NCBI GenBank assembly: GCA_031265015.1
Contig: JAISDG010000074.1
Location: 1-33,204 of the forward strand
Direction: 5' to 3'
Origin: Spirochaetaceae bacterium
GTDB taxonomy: Bacteria > Spirochaetota > Spirochaetia > Treponematales > Breznakiellaceae
DNA: 33,204 nucleotides
The notes under the pieces are model-generated. The model did no database searches, was not told the DNA's origin, and saw nothing but the letters and a program-made list of their open reading frames with translations. Shown here piece after piece: positions 1-9,613 of this stretch. Position numbers and translations under genes: made by a program. Each line of letters starts with the position of its first letter. Within the stretch, counting starts at the first letter, position 1.

Positions 1-9
1 AACTCCGCA

Positions 10-38
10 TTGACTTCCATCCCTGAATATCCTATTGT
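10..38 (+). promoter_or_regulatory. Sigma70-like promoter upstream of the Rrf2 pair: TTGACT (10-15), 17 bp spacer, TATTGT (33-38)
   Basis: Read directly; 17 bp spacing; about 20 bp before the ATG at 59. Confidence 0.5.
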
Positions 39-49
39 TTACCTAGGAT
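29..49. promoter_or_regulatory. Palindromic operator candidate ATCCTA-N9-TAGGAT overlapping the -10 element
   Basis: Perfect 6-bp inverted repeat with 9-bp spacer, just upstream of the first rrf2 gene. Confidence 0.5.
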
Positions 50-58
50 TAAAAAGAA

Positions 59-493
59 ATGAGAATATCAACCAAAGGCCGCTATTCCCTGGAAGCCGTT
101 TTGTACATGAGCCTGCTTCCCAGGGACGAATACAGCAGTACCAGGGCGATCGCGGAAAATACGGACATTTCGGAGGGGTACCTGGAACAGCTCTTCATTC
201 CCCTGCGGAAGGCCGGTATCGTCAAGGGCATCCGGGGGCCCCAGGGGGGGTATCTGCCGGCAAAATCCCTGAAAAAAATCACCGTAGGGGAAATTCTCCG
301 GGCGGTGGAGGGCCCCCTGGAACCGGTGGCCTGCGCCGTCAAGAACAATTTCTGCGCCAAGGAAAACAAGTGCCTGTCCCGGACCATCTGGAAGGAGCTC
401 CATAAGGAAATAAGCCGCTGCGTGGATTCGATCACCATGGCCGACCTGGTCAAGGCCTATACCATCATGGACAATCCGGAGTACCAGATATGA
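59..493 (+). CDS. Rrf2-family transcriptional regulator with candidate Fe-S cysteine motif (C-x6-C-x5-C)
   Basis: MRISTKGRYSLEAVLYM N-terminus and GPQGGY wing typical of Rrf2; CAVKNNFCAKENKC followed by LSRTIWKEL as in IscR/NsrR-like proteins. Confidence 0.9.
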   Translation: MRISTKGRYSLEAVLYMSLLPRDEYSSTRAIAENTDISEGYLEQLFIPLRKAGIVKGIRGPQGGYLPAKSLKKITVGEILRAVEGPLEPVACAVKNNFCAKENKCLSRTIWKELHKEISRCVDSITMADLVKAYTIMDNPEYQI

Positions 494-918
494 AGATTTC
501 CACCAGGGGACGCTACGGTACCAGGCTTCTCATCGATCTGGCGGAACATCTGGATGAAAGCCACGTTTCCCTGGCTTCGGCGGCCGAACGGCAGGGCATA
601 TCCCTCCGGTATCTTGAACAGCTTGCGGTGATCCTTAAACGGGCGGGATTTATCCGTTCGGTTAAGGGCGCCTCCGGGGGCTATGTGCTGGCCAGGCCCC
701 CGGAAGAAATCGTTCTGGGAGACGTGCTCCGGGTTTTGGAGGGCGATATGCTGGTGGCGGACCCGGCCGAAAACGGCGCGAAAGAAACCAAACTGCAGCG
801 CTGTATCAGGCTGCTGGTGCTGGATAAACTTAATTCCAAAATCGCCCAGGTTATTGAAAACAAAACCCTCGCGTCCGTGGCCGGGGCCGGTCACGAGACC
901 TATATGTATTATATCTAG
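490..918 (+). CDS. Rrf2-family transcriptional regulator lacking the cysteine triad
   Basis: MKISTRGRYGTRLLIDLAEH, YLEQLAVILKRAGFIRSVKGASGGY; overlaps the previous stop (ATGA). Confidence 0.9.
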   Translation: MKISTRGRYGTRLLIDLAEHLDESHVSLASAAERQGISLRYLEQLAVILKRAGFIRSVKGASGGYVLARPPEEIVLGDVLRVLEGDMLVADPAENGAKETKLQRCIRLLVLDKLNSKIAQVIENKTLASVAGAGHETYMYYI

Positions 919-935
919 GTATTTTTCCCGTTTTG

Positions 936-944
936 TGATATAGT
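936..944 (+). promoter_or_regulatory. Extended -10 promoter candidate TGATATAGT immediately upstream of the FIST gene
   Basis: TGnTATAGT at 936-944, ATG at 951, no Shine-Dalgarno between. Confidence 0.4.
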
Positions 945-950
945 TTTCTC

Positions 951-2114
951 ATGATAAGGATTCTTTCTGCCCATACGTCCGAAATTGACGATGTGCAAGC
1001 CGCTGTGGCCGGTATTACGGCGCAGCTTGACGCCGGACAGAGGACGCTCAAAAATTCCGTTGGCCTTGTCAGCTGTTATGCCGAATTTGTCGAATCCGGG
1101 GTTGTAGCCGCCCTGGCCGGGGCTCTGCCTTTTCCCATTGCGGGGATTACTACGATTGCCGCGGCTTCCAACAGCGGGCAGGGGGAAATGCTCCTTTTCC
1201 TGACCGTCCTCAGTTCGGATGATGTGGAATTTGTCCTGGGAATAACGGATCCCATTTCCGGGGAGGATGAAGCGCCCCTCCGCGCCGCCTGGAAAAAGAC
1301 CGGGGCAGGGCGGCCTGATAAGGCTGCCCTGATGCTGAGTTTTTGTCCCCTTCTTTTTAACGTGTCCGGTGATTTTATTGTCGACGCGTGGTCGGCAATT
1401 ACCGGTAATGTGCCGAACTTCGGGACCCTGGCGGTGGATCATAACCGGGACTACCACGAAGCCCGGACCATTCTGAACGGCGAAGCCTACAGGGACCGGT
1501 ATGTATTTGTTCTGCTCTATGGCAGCATAGAGCCCCGGTTTTTTATCGCCGGTATCCGGGAAGAAAAGGCCTTCCGGGAAAAAGGGGTAGTTACCGCTTC
1601 CCAGGGGAACCAGCTCCAGGGAGTAAACGGCATTTCCGTGGCGGATTATCTTTCCGGCCTGGGGCTGGCCAGGGATGAAGAAGGCAAAATCAAGGGAATT
1701 AATGCCTATCCCTTTATTCTTGATTATAATGACGGCACCCAGCCGGTTATCAGGGTGATGTTCGCCGTCACTCCCGGCGGTTCGGCGGTCTGTGGCGGCA
1801 AAATACCTGTGGGGGCGACATTGACGGTGGGGATCATCGACGGGGACGAGGTGCTTGCCACCTCCGCGGCAATCCTTAACCGGGCGGCGGCCGCCGCGGA
1901 CGCGGAAAAGGGCGCGCTTATTTTCTCCTGCATAGGCCGGTTTCTTTCCCAGGGTTATGAAAGCGCCAGGGAAATGGAGAAGGCCCGGGAGACGCTGGAA
2001 AAGATTCCCTTCCATTTGTGCTATTCGGGGGGCGAATTATGCCCTGTGTACGGCAGGGACGGAACCCTGACAAACCGGAGCCATAACGATACCATGGTGA
2101 TATGTGTGCTGTGA
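951..2114 (+). CDS. FIST N/C domain sensory protein (NosP-like candidate)
   Basis: 387 aa; [10 protein letters not shown] region and the FIST_C-type end ([12 protein letters not shown]...[13 protein letters not shown]). Confidence 0.8.
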   Translation: MIRILSAHTSEIDDVQAAVAGITAQLDAGQRTLKNSVGLVSCYAEFVESGVVAALAGALPFPIAGITTIAAASNSGQGEMLLFLTVLSSDDVEFVLGITDPISGEDEAPLRAAWKKTGAGRPDKAALMLSFCPLLFNVSGDFIVDAWSAITGNVPNFGTLAVDHNRDYHEARTILNGEAYRDRYVFVLLYGSIEPRFFIAGIREEKAFREKGVVTASQGNQLQGVNGISVADYLSGLGLARDEEGKIKGINAYPFILDYNDGTQPVIRVMFAVTPGGSAVCGGKIPVGATLTVGIIDGDEVLATSAAILNRAAAAADAEKGALIFSCIGRFLSQGYESAREMEKARETLEKIPFHLCYSGGELCPVYGRDGTLTNRSHNDTMVICVL

Positions 2115-3790
2115 ACGGCGGGGAACAGCTTGAACAGGAATTAGTTCAGGCCCGGTTAACCATCAAAAAACTGCAGAGGGAACTGAACCGGGCTCATGTG
2201 TTAATAGAGCGGAACAAGGTTACCGCCGAGGCAAAGGACAATTTAAGCCGCGTTGTTTCCCAAAAAAAATCGGAGCTGGAACATTACATGAGCCTGCTCC
2301 TGCAAAATTCCCCCGATATTATTCTGGTTTTTGACCGTGAAGAAAAACTGTTGCACTGTACCGATGCCTTTCTTAAGATAACCCATACCGCCGGTTTCGG
2401 GCTTGTCGCGGGAGTTACCTGCCGGCAGATACTGGCCAAATACACGGATCGGGCTTTTTTTAAACAGGCGGGTGAAGCCTACGACCGTGCCCAGAGCAGC
2501 GCCTCTGTGGCGCATCTAACCGGAACCATCGACTTCGGGCAGGAGGGTAATTTCCGGGAATACAGCATACAGATAACTTCCATGCAGGATGATGCCGGCA
2601 GCAACATGGGGGTTATCATGCTTTTTTTTGATACCACGGAACTGCTGCAGGCCCAGAAAGAAGCGGAAAAAGCAAACAAAGCCAAGTCCGATTTTCTTGC
2701 TACGGTGTCCCATGAAATCCGTACCCCCATGAACGCCATTATCGGCATTTCGCAGATGCTGGGGGCAACGGAACTGACCGAACGGCAGCGGGGGTATCTG
2801 AAAAATATCCAGGGTTCTTCCACCGTGCTGCTGAACCTGATTAACGATATCCTGGATTTTTCCAAGATTGAGGCGGGCAAACTGGAACTGATCCGCGACT
2901 ACTTTAAACTGCCGGTCCTGCTGGGCAGGGTTAAAACCATATTTACCCTGTTGTTTGATGATAAGGCCCTTGCCTTCGACTGCGAATTTTCCCGGGAGCT
3001 TCCCGAGGTGGTATACGGTGACGAAAACCGGCTGAGTCAAATCCTGTCCAACCTGCTTTCCAATGCCCTTAAATATACCAGCTCGGGCGGGGTTGTGCTG
3101 AGGGTGTTTCCCGAAGGGGACCGTATCGTTATCGAAGTGGAAGATACGGGGATTGGCATCAAGACGGAAGCCCTTTCAAAGCTCTTCACCGCCTTTCAAC
3201 AGCTTGATCAGGTAAGGAACAAGCAGGTTCAGGGAACGGGGCTGGGCCTGGTAATTACCAGGCGGCTCTGTGAGATGATGGATGGCTCCATTTCGGTACG
3301 CAGTGAATACAACAAGGGATCGATATTTATCATCCGGCTTCTTTTGCCCCGGGGGACCGAATCCGATCTGCCGAAAGAAAAAGAGCGGATCGCCTTTGTC
3401 GCGCCGGGCGCCCGGGTATTGCTGGTGGATGACATTGACATCAACCTGGAAATAGCCGCCTTCGTGCTGTCCGCCTACCGGATACAGCCGGATTTGGCAA
3501 AGAGCGGCAAGGAGGCGCTGGAAAAGGTGGCGAACGGTGAATACGATCTTATCCTGATGGACCACATGATGCCCGAAATGGACGGAGTGGAAGCCGTCAA
3601 AGCCATCCGGGCCATGGGAGGAAACAACGCGGGAATACCCATCCTGGCCCTGACGGCAAATGCCGTAAGCGGAGCCAGGGAAATGTTTCTGGCCAACGGC
3701 TTTAACGGACTTCTTCCCAAACCCATGGACAACGCGGTCCTGGCGGACGCGCTTTTGAAATGGCTCCCCAAAGAACTGATTCTTCATTAA
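2102..3790 (+). CDS. Soluble PAS hybrid histidine kinase (coiled coil-PAS-HisKA-HATPase-REC)
   Basis: H-box [14 protein letters not shown]-box [11 protein letters not shown]-boxes DTGIGI/GTGLGL, receiver VLLVDD...[13 protein letters not shown]; no transmembrane segment apparent; overlaps the FIST stop by 13 bp. Confidence 0.93.
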   Translation: MCAVNGGEQLEQELVQARLTIKKLQRELNRAHVLIERNKVTAEAKDNLSRVVSQKKSELEHYMSLLLQNSPDIILVFDREEKLLHCTDAFLKITHTAGFGLVAGVTCRQILAKYTDRAFFKQAGEAYDRAQSSASVAHLTGTIDFGQEGNFREYSIQITSMQDDAGSNMGVIMLFFDTTELLQAQKEAEKANKAKSDFLATVSHEIRTPMNAIIGISQMLGATELTERQRGYLKNIQGSSTVLLNLINDILDFSKIEAGKLELIRDYFKLPVLLGRVKTIFTLLFDDKALAFDCEFSRELPEVVYGDENRLSQILSNLLSNALKYTSSGGVVLRVFPEGDRIVIEVEDTGIGIKTEALSKLFTAFQQLDQVRNKQVQGTGLGLVITRRLCEMMDGSISVRSEYNKGSIFIIRLLLPRGTESDLPKEKERIAFVAPGARVLLVDDIDINLEIAAFVLSAYRIQPDLAKSGKEALEKVANGEYDLILMDHMMPEMDGVEAVKAIRAMGGNNAGIPILALTANAVSGAREMFLANGFNGLLPKPMDNAVLADALLKWLPKELILH

Positions 3791-3836
3791 AAAACGCACC
3801 TTTAACCGAATGACCCGCATTTAACCGAGATGCGCC

Positions 3837-4565
3837 TTACACAAGACTGCCCGAAGCGCAGGCAGCGAGGATGCGCCGCTTGACGGCGCCGGAATTGTCC
3901 GTTAAACCGGCAAGTTTTTTCCGCATCTCCCGCCGCCCGGAATTGGTCCCGTAAGGGCAGGTACAGGCCGCTTTTAGGATGCCCTGTTCTTCGGCGCAGG
4001 CGATGATCTGCCGTTCTTCGATGTAGGCCAGGGGCCGGATCAGGGTAACGGGATATTTGCGGTAGGCAAGCTTGACCGGCATGGCGGACAGCTCTCCCCT
4101 GGCGCAGAGGTTCATAAAAAAGGTTTCGACGATGTCGTCCAAATGGTGGCCCAGGGCGATTTTGGTAAATCCCCTGTCCACGGCGTACTTTAACAGTTCC
4201 GTCCTGCGCTGGGTGGAACACCAATAGCAGTTCATCTTTCTGCCCGCTTTAAGCCGGCCGATGACGGGTACAAAAAGATCGGTAAAGGGAACGGCCCAGC
4301 TTTCCAGTTTTTGGGAGAGGATTGATTTTTTGCAGCAGGCGCAGAAGTCACTGGAGATATGGAGGGCTTCCAGCTCGTAGTTTCGTTTAAGGGCGGATTT
4401 AAGGGAAGAAAGAACCCAGGCCATGACGGTGGAATCCTTGCCCCCGGAAGCGGCAATAAGAATACGGTCCCCTTCACGGATCAGTTCCCGTTCCAGTACG
4501 GCCTTGGCGCAGAGCTTTCGGACGATTTCGCCGGCGGCGGCCCGGCGGAGAAAGCGGTCAGCCAT
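3837..4565 (-). CDS. ttcA: TtcA-like tRNA 2-thiocytidine synthetase / PP-loop ATPase
   Basis: SGGKDS PP-loop, CYWCSTQRR and C-terminal CTCPYGTNSGRREMRKKL motifs typical of TtcA/TtuA-like thiolases. Confidence 0.8.
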   Translation of the reverse strand: MADRFLRRAAAGEIVRKLCAKAVLERELIREGDRILIAASGGKDSTVMAWVLSSLKSALKRNYELEALHISSDFCACCKKSILSQKLESWAVPFTDLFVPVIGRLKAGRKMNCYWCSTQRRTELLKYAVDRGFTKIALGHHLDDIVETFFMNLCARGELSAMPVKLAYRKYPVTLIRPLAYIEERQIIACAEEQGILKAACTCPYGTNSGRREMRKKLAGLTDNSGAVKRRILAACASGSLV

Positions 4566-5439
4566 GCCGGGCCGCCGGTTCCTTTGCCCGGCGGATAACG
4601 TCGTTTATTACCAGGCTTGCCAGAATCATCCCCGCCGCGGCGGTGACCGTAACGATGCTGCCGTTGATCACCTTTTTGGAAGAACACCACCCGTCCCCGG
4701 CGGAACAAAAGCACCGGGGGGTTCCGCAGAAACTTTCGGACCCTTCGGCCCGGCCCGGCGGTTCATCACTGTATACCACGGTAAGCTTTCCGGTAAAGCC
4801 CCGTTTTTTAAGGCCCTGCCGTACCAGCCGGGCCAGGGGGCAGCCCCTGGTATCCCAAATGTCCGCGGTCCTTATCCGGGCCGGGTCCAGCCGGGAGGCC
4901 ATTCCCATGCAGGAAAAAAGCTGCGGACCCGCCGGGCCGTTCCGCGTAACCGGAGGCTCCGATCCGGCGCAGAGTTCTATCAAGTCCAGCTTGCCGGTCA
5001 GGCTGTCGATGGCGTCGATCACATAGCCGGCCCCGCCGATTTCAAAAAGCGGCGCGGTATCCCGGGAAAAAATTTTGTTGAATGCCCGTACTTCGCAGCG
5101 GGGATTGATGTCCAGAAGCCGCTTCATCAGTACCGCTGCCTTGGGAAGCCCCACCGTTCCGGGCAGGGCCTGGATCTGGCGGTTGATGTTGGTAACACAG
5201 ACAGAGTCGGAGTCAACGACGGTAACCCGCCCTATGCCGGAACGGACCAGCGCTTCCGCCGCCCAGCTTCCCACGCCCCCCAGGCCGAAGACAATCACCC
5301 CGGTCCGTTCCAGCGCGGCCAGGGCTTCCCTCCCCGCCAGCAGGCTCAGACGGTGAAACTGGGGCGCTTCCCCGCCGGGCGCCTGGCCGTGCGGGGAAAC
5401 GGTGGAATGATCCTGTCTGCCGGGAAATGGCGTGTCCAT
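4558..5439 (-). CDS. tcdA: ThiF/MoeB-family E1-like protein, probable tRNA threonylcarbamoyladenosine dehydratase TcdA
   Basis: VIVFGLGGVGSWAAEALVRSGIGRVTVVDSDSVCVTNINRQ adenylation/Rossmann motif; start placed at internal M (5439) rather than the longest ORF start (5526). Confidence 0.8.
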   Translation of the reverse strand: MDTPFPGRQDHSTVSPHGQAPGGEAPQFHRLSLLAGREALAALERTGVIVFGLGGVGSWAAEALVRSGIGRVTVVDSDSVCVTNINRQIQALPGTVGLPKAAVLMKRLLDINPRCEVRAFNKIFSRDTAPLFEIGGAGYVIDAIDSLTGKLDLIELCAGSEPPVTRNGPAGPQLFSCMGMASRLDPARIRTADIWDTRGCPLARLVRQGLKKRGFTGKLTVVYSDEPPGRAEGSESFCGTPRCFCSAGDGWCSSKKVINGSIVTVTAAAGMILASLVINDVIRRAKEPAARHG

Positions 5440-5564
5440 GGGAATCCTCACCCTGTTACTATAGGTCCCGGACAATAATTTTTCAATGACGTGCCTTGTC
5501 CGCGCAGTAATTCCAAATTCAACCATGGATCACATTGATAGGTGCGGACCTTATGAAGAAATTT

Positions 5565-5647
5565 ACCACGGACCACACGGACAGACACGGACTTTTGGTT
5601 CCAAGTTCTTGCTTTTGTCCGTGTTGGTCCGTGTCTGTCCGCGGTTA
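5565..5647. repeat. Inverted repeat whose arms each carry three degenerate ACACGGAC-type units
   Basis: Left arm ACCACGGACCACACGGACAGACACGGAC (5565-5592); right arm GTCCGTGTTGGTCCGTGTCTGTCCGCGGTTA (5617-5647). Confidence 0.8.
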
Positions 5648-5705
5648 TTTTGAATTCGGAATTACTGGCTTTTAACAAGGGTTGATCCGGTGTTTTGACT
5701 GAAAT

Positions 5706-5796
5706 CATCCTTAGCGGATTATTATAATACCATCCTGTAGATGTTTGATATTTTGTCAATCAAAAAGGATGATATTTTTATTATCCACTAAGGACG
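5706..5796. repeat. Long imperfect inverted repeat (31-nt arms, 25/31 matching) in the promoter region of the XRE regulator
   Basis: Arms 5706-5736 and 5766-5796 aligned by hand; left arm contains TATAAT (5723-5728). Confidence 0.7.
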
Positions 5797-5800
5797 GGAT

Positions 5801-6169
5801 ATGGGGGGCGATAGAGTAAGGTCCATTCTGGCGGGAAATCTCAAGTTGTACCGGAGCCGCCGGAATTGGTCGCAAGCTGATTTGGCGGAAAAATCGGATC
5901 TTTCCGTTGTATATCTCAGCGATATAGAACGGGGTAATAAGTGGCCTTATCTTGATACGCTGGTCAAGCTGGCGGAAGCCCTTGAAATGGAAGTTTTTGA
6001 ACTGCTCAAACCGCAGGATGCCTTATCTGCCGCTACTGCTTCGATTGTGACAAAATTTAGCGAAGAAACGACCGCTATTATTGAAAAATCACTGGAAACT
6101 ATGAGAAAAAATACTCTCCAATCTTTGACGAACCTTAAAGACCAATACTGCGAACGCAGGGGTGCCTGA
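5801..6169 (+). CDS. XRE-family helix-turn-helix transcriptional regulator
   Basis: NLKLYRSRRNWSQADLAEKSDLSVVYLSDIERGNKWPYLDTLVKLAEAL is a canonical HTH_3 domain. Confidence 0.9.
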   Translation: MGGDRVRSILAGNLKLYRSRRNWSQADLAEKSDLSVVYLSDIERGNKWPYLDTLVKLAEALEMEVFELLKPQDALSAATASIVTKFSEETTAIIEKSLETMRKNTLQSLTNLKDQYCERRGA

Positions 6170-6193
6170 TACCGTTTCATAAGCGCAAGGCCG

Positions 6194-6240
6194 GCGGCGC
6201 ATAAAAAAACCCGCCCCCAGGGGCGGGCTTTTTTATGCCG
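6194..6240. terminator. Bidirectional intrinsic terminator between the XRE gene and groL
   Basis: CCCGCCCC-CA-GGGGCGGG stem flanked by A-run on one side and T-run on the other. Confidence 0.85.
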
Positions 6241-6323
6241 CGGACAGCGGAGGGATTCCCCGCTTCGGAGCCGGTTTCAAACCCTCGGGGCTTTTCAACC
6301 GGCTGTATCTGTGCGGTTGGGGT

Positions 6324-7982
<1,659 letters not shown>

Positions 7983-8045
7983 TTAAGTAAGTACCAGAAA
8001 TGGTATAGTATGAATGGATTGAGTTCCCTGTATGGAACCGCTTAT

Positions 8046-8075
8046 AAGATAGCAAAAAGTGCTTTAAAAAGTCAA
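8046..8075 (-). promoter_or_regulatory. Sigma70-like promoter for groL: TTGACT - 18 bp - TATCTT (minus strand)
   Basis: AGTCAA at 8070-8075 and AAGATA at 8046-8051 on the + strand. Confidence 0.5.
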
Positions 8076-8092
8076 GAGGAGGAGCATGGATA

Positions 8093-9094
8093 ATGAATAA
8101 ACTGCGTTTAGGCGTCCTGGGTACGTCGGGACATTACAGCCTGCGGGTAGCGGCCCCCTTAAAGGAATCCCTGCTGGTCGAGCCCTATGGGATCGCTTCC
8201 CGGAACAGGGAAAAGGCCGAAGGATACGCCAAAAAATGGGGCTTCCAGCGGGCCTACGGCTCCTATGGGGAGCTTTTGGCGGACCCGGAGATCGATTTTG
8301 TATACTGCCCCCTGCCCAATCATCTTCACCTGGAGTATATCAAAAAGGCCGCAGACGCCGGAAAACCCATTCTCTGCGAAAAGCCCCTGGGGATGAACGC
8401 CAAAGAAGCGGTGGAAGCCGCGGAGTACTGCGCGAAAAAGGGGGTTCTGGTGATGGAGGCCTTTATGTACCGCTTTCACCCCCAGTGGATCCGGGCGGCG
8501 GAGATCGTCAAAACCGGGGAACTGGGGGAAGTTATGGCCACCGCCGGGATATTTTCCTACGACCTCAAGGACGGCGGCAATATCCGCAACATTGCCGAAG
8601 CCGGCGGCGGCGGCATCTACGACATCGGCTGTTATACCGTGTCCACCGCCCGGCTCCTGATGCAGGCCGAGCCTTCCCGGGTGGTTTGTACCCTTAAGCG
8701 GGATTCGGCCTTTAAAACCGATATTCTGGCCTCGGCGATCCTTGATTTTGGGGAGGGCAGATATTCCACCTTTACCATCGGTACCCAGGTGTACCCCTGG
8801 CAGCGGGTCCGGGCGCTGGGAACCGGCGGCACCCTGGCGGTGGAAGTGCCCTTTAATATGTACGGCGATGTCCCGGGCCGGCTCCACGTTACTACCGGGG
8901 TAGGGGAGCGGATCGTCGAAACCGAAATTGCCGACCAGTACCTGCTGGAATTCGACGCCTTTGCCCAGGCGGCGGCGGACAAGCGGACCGAAGCTCCCAC
9001 TCCCGTTTCCGACGCTGTGGCCAATATGGCGGTCCTGGACGCCCTTTTTGCCTCCGCCGCGTCGGGGGGCTGGGAGCCTGTGGCCCGGTATTAG
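8093..9094 (+). CDS. Gfo/Idh/MocA-family oxidoreductase
   Basis: N-terminal Rossmann segment, DFVYCPLPNHLHLEYIKKAADAGKPILCEKPLGMN; Shine-Dalgarno gaggagg upstream. Confidence 0.92.
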   Translation: MNKLRLGVLGTSGHYSLRVAAPLKESLLVEPYGIASRNREKAEGYAKKWGFQRAYGSYGELLADPEIDFVYCPLPNHLHLEYIKKAADAGKPILCEKPLGMNAKEAVEAAEYCAKKGVLVMEAFMYRFHPQWIRAAEIVKTGELGEVMATAGIFSYDLKDGGNIRNIAEAGGGGIYDIGCYTVSTARLLMQAEPSRVVCTLKRDSAFKTDILASAILDFGEGRYSTFTIGTQVYPWQRVRALGTGGTLAVEVPFNMYGDVPGRLHVTTGVGERIVETEIADQYLLEFDAFAQAAADKRTEAPTPVSDAVANMAVLDALFASAASGGWEPVARY

Positions 9095-9098
9095 AACG

Positions 9099-9163
9099 GT
9101 GCGGGTAAAGGGGTAAAGGGGTAAAAGGGTAAACCCTTTGGGTTTTATCCCTTTACCCGTACC
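9099..9163. repeat. Four 8-bp tandem units (GGGTAAAn) with an inverted copy forming a long hairpin
   Basis: GGGTAAAG GGGTAAAG GGGTAAAA GGGTAAAC at 9103/9111/9119/9127; inverse TTTTATCCCTTTACCCGTACC at 9143-9163. Confidence 0.75.
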
Positions 9164-9192
9164 CGGCGCCTCTGCTTTGCTGCCGGCATCGT

Positions 9193-9459
9193 TTAAGATA
9201 CCGGAAAGCCCCCCGGGTTTTTAGTATAGGCCAGGAGTTCCCCGGCGCTCATCAGTTCCAGAAAATGGAAAGTTTCGCTGCCGCCCTTGTTTTCGCTGGT
9301 AGTAATCCGGGCTACCCGAAAAACAATCATTTTATTAGTCGGGAGAGGCCCCTTGAGGACGCGGCCGTTCATATCCACCAGAGCGTTAAAGGGTAAGCGT
9401 CCCGGTACCTCCTGGACATCCCCCTCGGGGAAAACGATGTAAAATTCCTCCATAAACAT
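9193..9459 (-). CDS. Small hypothetical protein (88 aa)
   Basis: Intact ORF in an otherwise unfilled gap; no family recognised. Confidence 0.6.
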   Translation of the reverse strand: MFMEEFYIVFPEGDVQEVPGRLPFNALVDMNGRVLKGPLPTNKMIVFRVARITTSENKGGSETFHFLELMSAGELLAYTKNPGGFPVS

Positions 9460-9613
9460 AGGATTTCAGCATACCAGGAGGACATATTCCGGGCAAGATC
9501 GGAAAAATCCCGTCACTGCTATACAAATGTTAAGAAAAACTCAAAAATAATTACTATTGATAATACTTTTTCTGCTAAACGGGATTGACGGGTGGGATAA
9601 AATCCGTAAATAA

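Noticed and set aside
915-2015. 366-aa antisense ORF over the FIST gene
   Set aside because: FIST protein on the + strand has family motifs; the antisense product does not.
4423-5478. 351-aa + strand ORF over tcdA/ttcA
   Set aside because: Both - strand genes have clear catalytic motifs; the + frame is low-complexity Pro/Arg/Gly.
5565-5647. CRISPR-like array
   Set aside because: Units are 9-10 bp, contiguous and inverted between arms; no unique spacers of constant length and no cas genes.
5448-5759. 103-aa - strand ORF (MTKYQTSTGWYYNN...)
   Set aside because: Runs through the ACACGGAC inverted repeat and into tcdA upstream sequence; looks repeat-derived.
8040-8075. Possible CIRCE/HrcA site upstream of groL
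   Set aside because: Only a weak half-site (AAGCACTTT) and a short AGCA...TGCT symmetry; the full 9-N9-9 palindrome is absent.
9103-9134. CRISPR or VNTR coding repeat
   Set aside because: 8-bp units with no spacers, non-coding, and only four copies; kept as a simple repeat/hairpin.
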